A stretch of DNA of 64,000 nt, taken from positions 51,123 through 115,122 of the forward strand of contig CALMEE010000039.1 of assembly GCA_937862885.1 (NCBI GenBank). Direction: 5' to 3'. The notes below the pieces were generated by a model. That model ran no database searches. It saw nothing but the letters and a program-made list of their open reading frames with translations, and was not told where the DNA came from. This document shows positions 18,280 to 26,838 of the stretch, piece by piece. The first letter of the stretch is position 1. Each line of letters opens with the position of its first letter. Position numbers and translations under genes: made by a program. The stretch comes from an uncultured Planctomycetaceae bacterium. GTDB taxonomy: Bacteria > Planctomycetota > Planctomycetia > Pirellulales > Pirellulaceae.

Positions 18280-19257
18280 TCACCGCCCAGGCTGCTGGAA
18301 CGTGGTTGGGCGAACGTTGTTGCCCGCTTCGCTGGGACCTTGGGCGCGAATTGTTGCCGTACGTTGGCCAACGACATCGACGATTTCTTCAAAGCGGTCC
18401 CGAACATCAGGATGGATCGTCGTCAGGCGTTGACTAAGGCCTTTGACTCCGTGATTGTTTTCTGTGCTCGTAAGATACAATTTTTCCACGAACTTCAAAG
18501 TTTCCACAAAATTATGATCGGCCGTCGACCCGACCAATGGGTGAACCGTCTTTGCCACCAAGCCTGCCGCTACATGATCAATTTTTAGGAACACATCCAA
18601 AGTGCTCGTCGCTTGCGGATGCCCTAACGCGTCACGTTGGTATTGCGTCTCCAATACGATTACGCATTGGCCGTTGACTCGACGGAACAGCATGGGGCCT
18701 TCATACACACCCTCGCCATAGTAAATGTTCGTGGTTGGCGTTCCGTAGATCAACTCGACATGCCCGTCCGTTCCCACACCGTCGTTAAACAGCAAATGAA
18801 ACGCGGATGTTCGATCGGCGCTCATCTGCGTGACACCCATGATTTGCCAAATGTTTAAGATGGTTTCTGGGTAGCGGACCAGGAACAAATACATGTCAGG
18901 ATCTGTCGAAATCGTCGAAACCGGCAAACGCCGATAAATACTGGCATTTTCTAGCACGTCCGCTACTTGTCTTTGTTTCTCCACGGCAATTCGCTGCATT
19001 GGAATTTGGCGGAGAGCCTGTTCGCGTTGTTGTTTGGATGAATTCCCACCATTCGTTCCGGTGGAACGTACCATGTTATTGGGAATTTGGGTTGGATGCT
19101 GTTGCGCGTTTTTGCGCTGCGGAGATTCGTGCGCGTAAAAGCGTTGTTGTCCAGGAGTCTCAGCGCATGGTACCAGGCAGCCAACCAAAATAAGAATGAG
19201 CAATATTCGCTTGATGACCAACTTGGATCGCGCCCAAACGCTTAGTCCGATCGCCAT
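18280..19257 (-). CDS. Secreted protein of unknown function
   Basis: 325 residues. The N-terminus is basic, then hydrophobic (LVIKRILLILILVGCLVPC), which fits a signal peptide; a Cys in the right place (LVGC) could make it a lipoprotein. A low-complexity Gln/Asn-rich stretch follows (about 38-85), then a compact domain (about 110-290) with no motif I recognise; its blocks include DMYLFLVRYPETILNIWQIM and NGQCVIVLETQYQRD. It ends Gln/Pro-rich. It resembles conserved planctomycete proteins with no assigned role. No enzyme motif is visible. Confidence 0.75.
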   Translation of the reverse strand: MAIGLSVWARSKLVIKRILLILILVGCLVPCAETPGQQRFYAHESPQRKNAQQHPTQIPNNMVRSTGTNGGNSSKQQREQALRQIPMQRIAVEKQRQVADVLENASIYRRLPVSTISTDPDMYLFLVRYPETILNIWQIMGVTQMSADRTSAFHLLFNDGVGTDGHVELIYGTPTTNIYYGEGVYEGPMLFRRVNGQCVIVLETQYQRDALGHPQATSTLDVFLKIDHVAAGLVAKTVHPLVGSTADHNFVETLKFVEKLYLTSTENNHGVKGLSQRLTTIHPDVRDRFEEIVDVVGQRTATIRAQGPSEAGNNVRPTTFQQPGR

Positions 19258-19675
19258 TAAACACCTTGGGTGTGCAGTTGCGGGACTGCCGATGATTTAA
19301 ACCTTTTCACTTCTATTGATTATTCGGCTCAACGAGTCGGTAGCATGCAATCAAACTTAAAACTTAACTTGGCTCCAACCCGCCGCTTGCACTTCAATGT
19401 CATCCTGCTTTAAATAATCCAACCAAGTCGCCCAATCACCCGAATCCACTTTGCTTTATCTTCTTTACCAAATTACGCCATTGATGCGACGGCTACAGAC
19501 CTTTGAAAACTTGCCAAAAACCCTTGCAATCAGCGTTTTCGCTAGGGGAGTTGCAAAAGGTTAATCGATTTAAGCCATAGAAACTGACTGCGCCATGAGA
19601 TTGCCGTCGGCTTGTCAAAACGCCGCTCCGAATCACCCAGCGGAATTTCAACGTCAACAGATATCAAGTGTTCCA
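19258..19675. other. Intergenic region between divergent genes
   Basis: About 420 bases that must hold divergent promoters for the unknown secreted protein (leftward) and the GMC oxidoreductase (rightward). No operator or hairpin stood out. Confidence 0.35.
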
Positions 19676-21577
19676 ATGAATTCGGATAGAAACCAGGACA
19701 CCGAATCCAATACGCAATGCAGTCGTCGCGAGGCTTTAAAAAAGGCGTCCTCGTTGTTGACAATTTTGGCTTGCAGCGGTGGAAGCCAGCTCGCGTCGCC
19801 GCAGCGGGCTTGTGCAGACGGAGGTTACGCTGATGTTCCAGCCGTCAAAGCTGTTACGCGAAATTCGCGATTGAAGGAACAGGCAAGACGTGATTATGCC
19901 GCAAGTATGCGTCCCTTTGGAGGCAGACTCTCCAACACGCCTGACCAACTATTTGCCGCCTCGCTGACCCAAGACCACCCGCATTACGATGTCGTGGTCG
20001 TTGGCTCAGGATACGGTGCATCCATTACAGCCGCTCGTCTGGCAGCAAGGCTGAGGCCCGGAAAGAAGCTAGCCATCATCGAACGTGGTCGCGAATGGAT
20101 TCCAGGTGACTTCCCTGATACGTTTCAGGGTTTGAATGCGGAAGCCCGCAATCAGATGTTGGGGAATGGGAAGCGAACTGTGGTCAACCCTTTGGGTTTG
20201 TACGACGTCCAAATGAACGATGAAGTCAATATCCTGTCGGGGAACGGACTAGGTGGTACCTCTCTTATCAATGCGAGTATTGCCCTGCAACCGGACTTGG
20301 AATTGTTCTGGCAACCGCGCTGGCCAGCCGCATTTCGTGACCCCTCGGTCCTCAATCGATACTTCCGCTTGGCTGAATACAACCTTGGCTTAACGCTGAC
20401 TCCCTTTGACCAGACAAGCAAGATCATCTCTCGACGTTTGGCGGCGGAAAATTTGGCTGGTGCTCGATTTGAGCTTTCTCCAATCAACACAACCTATGGA
20501 GCCGAATTGGATGCCTACAGTCGAAATCGCCACGGCATCATTCAACGCCCGTGTACGTTGTGTGGCGACTGCATCACGGGTTGCAATGTTGGAGCGAAAA
20601 ACACGCTTGTAACAAGTTATCTACCACTTGCGAAACGCTGCGGAGCACACATTTTCACGCAAATCGAAGTTAGAGCCATTGAGAAGTTGAGCAACGGTCT
20701 GTACCGATTACACTTGGTTCATTACGACGACCAAAATTGCGATATGCAGCGTCGCTACACGTCGATCACTTCACGAATTGTCGTCTTGGGAGCAGGGAGC
20801 CCCGGCAGCGTAAAAGTGCTCCTGAAATCCCGTGAAAGGGGACTAGCGTTGTCCCCGGCGCTGGGGCACTTCTGGTCTGCCAATGGGGATACGATTGGCT
20901 TTTCGATCAATAATCCAATCAAGTCTGAGATTGGTGGCTTCGGAGCGTACGATTCGCATCAAAGTCCCGTTGGCCCGACCGTGCAATGCACGGTTGACTA
21001 TCGACACCGGCCCAATTTTTCCGAGCGAATTATCATCCAGGATGCCGCGTTGCCCCGCGCGGTTACGAATTTGTTTTCGACTTTGTTGCGAGATCGAAAT
21101 CTTGAGAATTCAATGGTTATGTTAGGCATGGGGCATGATGGATCGAATGGTCGAGTTATCCTACATGATAATAGGGCGACAGTGGTTTGGCCTGGACTTC
21201 GAGAATCTGCATATCGCCAAATGATGTTCCGCGAGTTCGAACGTCTGGCCGCAGCACACGGAGGGCAATACAAAAGGCTACGCGCATTCGGTGATAATCT
21301 GGTCACCGTGCATCCGTTAGGTGGTTGCTCGATGAATGACGATCCATTATATGGCGTTGTCAACCATCTTGGTCAGGTGTACGACGGCGCAGCGTGTGGC
21401 ATGGTTGACTCTGCGACAGGCATGCCGATAACGCACGTTGGCTTGTACGTGGCCGATGGTTCGATTATGCCAACATCGCTAGGCGTTAATCCACTCATGA
21501 CGATCTCGGCAATTTCCGAATATATTGCAGACCAAATTCCCGCCAATCCTAATCTGGCCGATATGTTTACTGTCTAA
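19676..21577 (+). CDS. GMC-family FAD oxidoreductase (cholesterol-oxidase-like), Tat-exported
   Basis: 633 residues. A Tat-type signal SRREALKKASS is followed by a hydrophobic stretch (LLTILACSGGSQLASP). The FAD-binding Rossmann motif is VVVGSGYGASITAARLA (about 105-122). A Cys cluster CTLCGDCITGC (C-x2-C-x2-C-x3-C, about 293-303) then GCNVGAKNT matches cholesterol-oxidase-type GMC proteins and ferredoxin-like iron-sulfur spacing. The GMC C-terminal block HPLGGCSM (about 545) and NPLMTISAISEYIA close the fold. It probably oxidises an alcohol or sterol-like substrate outside the cytoplasm. The ATG at 19676 is preferred over one at 19595, because it puts the Tat motif near the N-terminus. Confidence 0.85.
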   Translation: MNSDRNQDTESNTQCSRREALKKASSLLTILACSGGSQLASPQRACADGGYADVPAVKAVTRNSRLKEQARRDYAASMRPFGGRLSNTPDQLFAASLTQDHPHYDVVVVGSGYGASITAARLAARLRPGKKLAIIERGREWIPGDFPDTFQGLNAEARNQMLGNGKRTVVNPLGLYDVQMNDEVNILSGNGLGGTSLINASIALQPDLELFWQPRWPAAFRDPSVLNRYFRLAEYNLGLTLTPFDQTSKIISRRLAAENLAGARFELSPINTTYGAELDAYSRNRHGIIQRPCTLCGDCITGCNVGAKNTLVTSYLPLAKRCGAHIFTQIEVRAIEKLSNGLYRLHLVHYDDQNCDMQRRYTSITSRIVVLGAGSPGSVKVLLKSRERGLALSPALGHFWSANGDTIGFSINNPIKSEIGGFGAYDSHQSPVGPTVQCTVDYRHRPNFSERIIIQDAALPRAVTNLFSTLLRDRNLENSMVMLGMGHDGSNGRVILHDNRATVVWPGLRESAYRQMMFREFERLAAAHGGQYKRLRAFGDNLVTVHPLGGCSMNDDPLYGVVNHLGQVYDGAACGMVDSATGMPITHVGLYVADGSIMPTSLGVNPLMTISAISEYIADQIPANPNLADMFTV

Positions 21578-21837
21578 ACAGGTTATGCTCTAGCGATTAT
21601 TCTGGGGAGAAGATTTGTACGTAATCTGCCGATTGAATGTGAGATTACTTGTTCGGTAATTTCTGTGTTCCAGAGAAACTTTATTGGCCGATTACTCTTT
21701 TGTGACCAGTAATGTGAAGGAACTGAAGAGCCTGGACGGGAATAAAGGCGCTGGTGGAGTCCTCATGCGACCCAGAAAAACGCATGTTCAATCCGTTTTC
21801 GCCCTTAAAAATCCATAGATAGATATCGAGTAAGTTC

Positions 21838-22230
21838 ATGGCATCGAAGATATATCGGTTAGTTGTTCGGTCGACAAAAGGTGAGCTGAGTACAAAGGAC
21901 TTCGAGACGTTGGAAGATATTTCGCGGCAGTACGAACAAATTGGAATCGACGATTGCAGCACCGATCTATCTCTGCGCGGACTACCTGTATTCCGCGGCC
22001 TCGTCGGCCCGATCCCTGAGTCAAAAGGCATTGCTCGCTACGAATCCCCTGACGTCTTCGAAATGCTGACGAAAGAGTGGAGCAAGCTGAAAGTCAAACG
22101 CCGCCGTCGCAGTGCCCTCGAAATCCAACAAGCAGCAGCTGAAAAGGCTTCAAATGCTTCGGTTCCACGGCCCGCGCTGCTCGATCTCCCCAAAACCCGA
22201 CATGCGTCAGCCACCAGGGTATCGGACTAA
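21838..22230 (+). CDS. Hypothetical protein
   Basis: 130 residues with a regular beginning (MASKIYRLVVRSTKGELSTK), a mixed alpha/beta-like middle (KDFETLEDISRQYEQIGIDD) and a basic C-terminus (KVKRRRRSALEIQQAA). No family recognised. The frame has even, gene-like codon use and an ATG start, but the ribosome binding site is weak. It stands alone, 260 bases after the GMC oxidoreductase. Confidence 0.5.
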   Translation: MASKIYRLVVRSTKGELSTKDFETLEDISRQYEQIGIDDCSTDLSLRGLPVFRGLVGPIPESKGIARYESPDVFEMLTKEWSKLKVKRRRRSALEIQQAAAEKASNASVPRPALLDLPKTRHASATRVSD

Positions 22231-23018
22231 TGACACGCCGTTCCATTTCGGACGCATATCGTCAGCGACTTTTCCGACGCGGTCTCTTGTCAATTGGCAA
22301 CCGCAATTGAATAGGACAAAGCGAATCGTCAAGAAAGCGATAATCGCATTGACTGGCGGTAGGCTCAAATCGCTTGCCTGACAAAACAGCGGCGTAATCC
22401 GCGGAGCCCTGGACTTGATCTGGGCAGCGCACTGAGGCTGAGAATCCGGCCCGACTCATGCTCGATCAACGGCGGATGATTCTAGGCAACGCCGCGATTT
22501 GGAGTCGACAATCAGATATTCATCAAAGTCCCAAATGATCGCAAAATCCGTTAAAACTGGTGTTTAACTCAGTATTGATAGAAAAAAACGATTGCATTTG
22601 AACCAACCCGTAGATGAGCTCGTAATTCATCTGCCAGGACGCACCAGACAATTCGATTATGCTGACGTTACATTCGTGTTAGCCGTCGTTATCGGTCAGA
22701 CACGCTCTTTTCAGTCGGATTGTATGGATCACATGGTCAAGATTAGCTTTTGTTTTTTTGACCATGGCTAAAACGTGATCTATCTTTCGTTGGTGCGTGC
22801 TTTACGCAAAGCAGGCCGTGCTTTGCCAGCTCAGCGACTCATGCCTGTAAGCCGCTTTCCGCTTGTGGAACTCGAGCCATGGGTTACGAGTGCACCGCAT
22901 CAACAATGACCATCTGTCTTCAATCAGTGCCTAGTAACTTCAGCACAATCGTTGGAATCGTGCTTAAGGTTTTACTGGAAGCTGATTGGTATTGGTATCG
23001 TGTCTTAACGGATTGCAT
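22231..23018. other. Gene-free stretch (about 790 bases)
   Basis: No supported gene. The only structure I noticed is an 8-bp perfect inverted repeat ATGGTCAA / TTGACCAT at 22733-22740 and 22758-22765 with a T-rich loop. It could be an operator or chance. Confidence 0.4.
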
Positions 23019-24758
23019 ATGCCAAAAACAAAACAGCTCCTCCCCCTGTATTGTTGTCTCGTAATTCTGCTGGGATTTGGTTCCAGCCTGTCAGGACAAA
23101 CTTCTAGATTTCATCAGCGGCCGCAATCTGCACCCGCGCCGTCAACTGGCAATTCGCTGAATGACTTCGACGTGGCTGATCGGAATCGAAGCCTTAAATC
23201 ACAACTGCGGGACGAACAGCCGCTTGAGTTGGATTTGTCCACCCAGGCCGTCGTGGAAGAAATCGTTGCCGCCGGCCGCGGATTTGAATCGGAAGGCCGA
23301 TGGGCTGAGGCATTGTCCTTCTATCAACGGGCCCTCAAATATCATCCGGACAACACGACGATCAAACAACGTCGTTCGATTTCGCGCATTCATTTTGAAT
23401 TGATGCGCCGTTATGCGGATGAAAACTTTGTCAAAACAATAAAGTCAACGAATACTACGGAAGCGATGAACTTGTATTCCGAGGTGTTGTTGAAAATCGA
23501 ATCGTATCATGTTGACAACCCTGATTGGGCTTCGATTCTGCGGCACGGTCTGGCGAGCTTGGAAATCGCTATAAGCGATGAAAGGTTCCGATCGAAAATG
23601 TTGTCGAATATCAGCGACCAACAAATCCTCGATGCTGTCCGTCTATTGCGCAGTACCATGGAACAGGCCGGAACCGCGCGTAACCGCGTTGACGCCTACC
23701 AAATTGGCAATCGCACGGTGAGGGCAATTCAGTCTCAATTGGGGCTTCCGTCCGGAATCGCTGCCTTTGAATTGATAAGCGGAGCCATTGTGGCCCTCGA
23801 TACGTACTCAGCGTTTCTGTCGCAAAACCAGTACGGCGAAACCATGTCACAGATTGAAGGCAACTTTGTCGGTCTGGGCGTCGAATTAAACACCAGCAAC
23901 AACGAAATTAAGATTGTTGGCGTCATTCCCAATGGTCCTGCAGGGGGCGCTGAGATCTACGCCGGTGACAAAATTGTAATGATTGATGGCGAACTCGTCT
24001 CTGAGCTAGGTAGCGAGAGAGGAGCAGACATGCTGCGTGGGCCGGAAGGTAGCACGATCACCATCCAAATCGAATCTCCAGATTCATCCGTTCGAATGGT
24101 AACTCTGAAGCGACGCCGTGTTGCGATTCCCAGCGTTGATTCGGTGCGCATGGTTGATCCCGAAGCTGGCATTGGGTTGATCCGAATCACTAACTTCCAA
24201 AAATCGACGACACAAGATTTCGATGCTGCACTTTGGAAACTCCAACGCCAAGGCATGAAATGCCTAATCGTCGATTTGCGCGGCAATCCAGGCGGTTTGC
24301 TCAACTGTGCGGTAGACTTAGTCGATCGATTCGTTAGTACTGGAGTCATTGTATCCACCAAAGGTCGTAATCCATTGGAGGATTTCGTGCACTACGCTAA
24401 GGCAACGGGTACCTGGCGCGTCCCCCTAGTTGTCTTGGTCGATGACAATTCTGCAAGTGCCAGCGAAATTTTTGCTGCAGCGATCCAAGACCACAATCGT
24501 GGCATCATCGTGGGCGAGCAAAGTTACGGGAAAGGAAGTGTCCAGGGAATTTTCCCGTTAAATATCAACGGCGCAGGTATTCGGTTGACGACAGCCAAGT
24601 TCTACTCACCGAGTGGCCGATCGATTTCTGATTTTGGTGTCGTGCCTCAAGTTGTCGTCAATACGGTAGCGAAGCCGTCCGTCGGACAATTTACGGCAGA
24701 AGACACCGACGCCATCCTTCGTAGTGGCATACAAGCAGCGCGTCAAATGCTAAACTAA
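23019..24758 (+). CDS. S41 family C-terminal processing protease (CtpA-like) with PDZ domain
   Basis: 579 residues: signal peptide (LLPLYCCLVILLGFGSSLSG), a helical TPR-like region (about 75-150; RWAEALSFYQRALKYHPDN), a PDZ domain (about 275-360; VIPNGPAGGAEIYAGDKIV) and the S41 catalytic domain. The Ser-Lys dyad is visible as NSASASEI (about 477-484) and SYGKGSVQG (about 502-510). The family trims or degrades exported proteins. The TPR-like front is an addition to the usual CtpA. The ATG at 23019 is used; a TTG at 22986 would put extra residues before the signal peptide. Confidence 0.88.
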   Translation: MPKTKQLLPLYCCLVILLGFGSSLSGQTSRFHQRPQSAPAPSTGNSLNDFDVADRNRSLKSQLRDEQPLELDLSTQAVVEEIVAAGRGFESEGRWAEALSFYQRALKYHPDNTTIKQRRSISRIHFELMRRYADENFVKTIKSTNTTEAMNLYSEVLLKIESYHVDNPDWASILRHGLASLEIAISDERFRSKMLSNISDQQILDAVRLLRSTMEQAGTARNRVDAYQIGNRTVRAIQSQLGLPSGIAAFELISGAIVALDTYSAFLSQNQYGETMSQIEGNFVGLGVELNTSNNEIKIVGVIPNGPAGGAEIYAGDKIVMIDGELVSELGSERGADMLRGPEGSTITIQIESPDSSVRMVTLKRRRVAIPSVDSVRMVDPEAGIGLIRITNFQKSTTQDFDAALWKLQRQGMKCLIVDLRGNPGGLLNCAVDLVDRFVSTGVIVSTKGRNPLEDFVHYAKATGTWRVPLVVLVDDNSASASEIFAAAIQDHNRGIIVGEQSYGKGSVQGIFPLNINGAGIRLTTAKFYSPSGRSISDFGVVPQVVVNTVAKPSVGQFTAEDTDAILRSGIQAARQMLN

Positions 24759-24832
24759 TAGCTCAACGTATCGCGTATGGATTATCAGTGAGCTGCAGCC
24801 ACTGTCACGGATACGACTAGGCAAAATCGACT

Positions 24833-25594
24833 GTGCGACTTCTTTTCATGTTGGGCACCTGGTTCAAAGCACGTCATCGCCGCAGAATTCAAAGAATTCC
24901 GACCCCGCCAAGTTGGGAAGATTGGATTGCAAATTCGGTGCGCTTCTATCAGAATTGGCGGCAGCCCACGCAAACCAAGTTGCTCGACATCGTTAAGATT
25001 TTGGTCGCCGAAAAGCATTGGGAAGGTTGTAACGGGTTGGAAATTAACGACGAGGTAAAAGTCGTCATCTCGGCGCATGCTGCCACGATGCTGCTGGGTG
25101 TCGCGAACTATTATTTCGATGGCGTAAAGACCATTTTGGTTCATCCGCAGTCGTTTCGCCGCGAGATGTCCAATGGATTGACGGTGGATCTGCTCGGTTT
25201 GGCTGGCCAGGCATTTTTTCGCGGCCCAATTTTATTGTCCTGGCGAGATATTGTTCATCGCTCAGCCGGCCAAAATCTGGTGATCCACGAGTTTGCCCAC
25301 CATTTGGACTATATTGACGGGTATGCTGACGGAATGCCCATCTTCAGCCGCATGAAGTCCCAAAGTCGCTGGAAACAAGTGGCCCGCAAAGAATACGATG
25401 CGCATGTCTTTGCCGTTTCTCAAGGGCGCAACACCTTTCTTGATCCCTATGGGGCATTGAATCCAGCGGAGTTTTTTGCGGTGGTTAGCGAAACTTTCTT
25501 TGAAATGGGAAGCGACTTGGCCAGAAATCACCCCGAGATCTTCGCATTGCTTTGTGAGCTTTACAACGTGGACCCGCGCACGTGGCAAGACTAA
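24833..25594 (+). CDS. M90-type zinc peptidase (MtfA-like)
   Basis: 253 residues, close to MtfA in length and layout. The zinc motif is VIHEFAHHLDYIDG (HEFAH, about 152-156), and the third ligand region is GALNPAEFFAVVSETFFE (about 216), both signatures of the M90/MtfA family. MtfA in E. coli is a cytosolic aminopeptidase that also binds the Mlc repressor; no sugar PTS context is visible here. It starts with GTG at 24833 (an ATG five codons in is possible), 74 bases after the S41 protease gene on the same strand. Confidence 0.88.
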   Translation: MRLLFMLGTWFKARHRRRIQRIPTPPSWEDWIANSVRFYQNWRQPTQTKLLDIVKILVAEKHWEGCNGLEINDEVKVVISAHAATMLLGVANYYFDGVKTILVHPQSFRREMSNGLTVDLLGLAGQAFFRGPILLSWRDIVHRSAGQNLVIHEFAHHLDYIDGYADGMPIFSRMKSQSRWKQVARKEYDAHVFAVSQGRNTFLDPYGALNPAEFFAVVSETFFEMGSDLARNHPEIFALLCELYNVDPRTWQD

Positions 25595-25868
25595 TGAGTT
25601 TTTTGGGTCGACAACACGTACTCAGCTCTCGTACGATGAGACGGCATGAAGTTCTGCGGCCACCGATGACAACACTTAATTAAGTTCACACCGAAAAGGA
25701 AACGAATGAGTGATCTCTGCTCTTTACTTTCACGGCTTGTGTTTTCGTCAAGCGGCTCAATTCGCGCAAGTGATATTTCGCGAATGGTCTTGAATGGCTT
25801 CTAAGCTTTCTTCCCGCGAGAATTCTCGCCGGAGTTAACCGCCTGTAACCTCTATTTCACTTGATCCA

Positions 25869-26588
25869 ATGCAGATTTGGCCGGCAATTGATATTCGCGA
25901 TGGCAATTGTGTTCGTTTGATTCGGGGTGATTTTGAGCAAGAGACAATCTACAACTCAAATCCTGTTGACGTAGCCCAGCGTTTTTATGACGACGGCGCG
26001 ACGTGCCTGCATGTCGTCGACCTGGATGGCGCGAGGACCGGTCGTCCGGTCAACCATGAAGTTATTTTGGCAATCGCCAACAAAGTTCCCGATTTAACAA
26101 TTGAAGTTGGCGGCGGAATTCGCGATGAAGATGCCATTGCAACTTATCTGTCAAGTGGTATTGCTCGGGTTGTCTTGGGAACGAAGGCCATCTTGGATCC
26201 AACTTGGTTTAGATTGCTTGTGCAACGCAATGCTGGACGCATTGTCTTGGGGCTGGACGCGCGGGATGGCCAAGCTGCTATTGCAGGATGGGGTGAATCG
26301 AGTGCAATATCTGCGTACGACCTGGCTCGAGATTTTTCCGATATTCCTTTGGCAGCCATCGTTTTTACCGACATCGAAATGGATGGAATGTTGAGCGGCC
26401 CCAACTTTGCAGCGATGCAGCGTATGCAGCAAGCCACAGCGATACCCATTATCTGTAGCGGCGGGGTGACGACCGTGCATGATGTTCAGCAACTCGCGAA
26501 AATGGGTGTAGCAGGGTGTATTATCGGTCGCGCTTTATACACTGGAAAAATTACACTCCGCGAAGCGTTGGTAGCCTCGCGTGGTTAG
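25869..26588 (+). CDS. hisA: Phosphoribosylformimino-5-aminoimidazole carboxamide ribotide isomerase (HisA)
   Basis: 239-residue TIM barrel of histidine synthesis (fourth step, ProFAR to PRFAR). The hallmarks are the catalytic start PAIDIRDGNCVRLIRGDF (Asp8 region), LHVVDLDGAR, EVGGGIRD, the second catalytic Asp in VFTDIEMDGML and the phosphate loop ICSGGVTT. The length is typical. It stands alone without other his genes, which is common in planctomycetes. Confidence 0.95.
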   Translation: MQIWPAIDIRDGNCVRLIRGDFEQETIYNSNPVDVAQRFYDDGATCLHVVDLDGARTGRPVNHEVILAIANKVPDLTIEVGGGIRDEDAIATYLSSGIARVVLGTKAILDPTWFRLLVQRNAGRIVLGLDARDGQAAIAGWGESSAISAYDLARDFSDIPLAAIVFTDIEMDGMLSGPNFAAMQRMQQATAIPIICSGGVTTVHDVQQLAKMGVAGCIIGRALYTGKITLREALVASRG

Positions 26589-26838
26589 TTTCAACCGACG
26601 ATTCTGCTTCGACTCAACGCAAAATCTATTCTCCATCACTTGAGTTTTTTCGAAAAATTGCCAGACTATAAGGTTTCCGCGTGTTGCAGAAACGCGATTT
26701 CTGCCAACCGCTCCGTTGCGATGAACGGCTTACCGGCCTGATCCGCTGGTCAACGTTTCGTTAGCCGTGTGTCCGCAACGTTCAATTCACAAAATAGCCC
26801 TGAATCACTAATAGTCTTGTTGAAAAGAGGATAGATCT

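Noticed and set aside
22733..22765. ATGGTCAA / TTGACCAT inverted repeat
   Set aside because: Eight-base arms in A+T-rich DNA are easily found by chance; no adjacent promoter.
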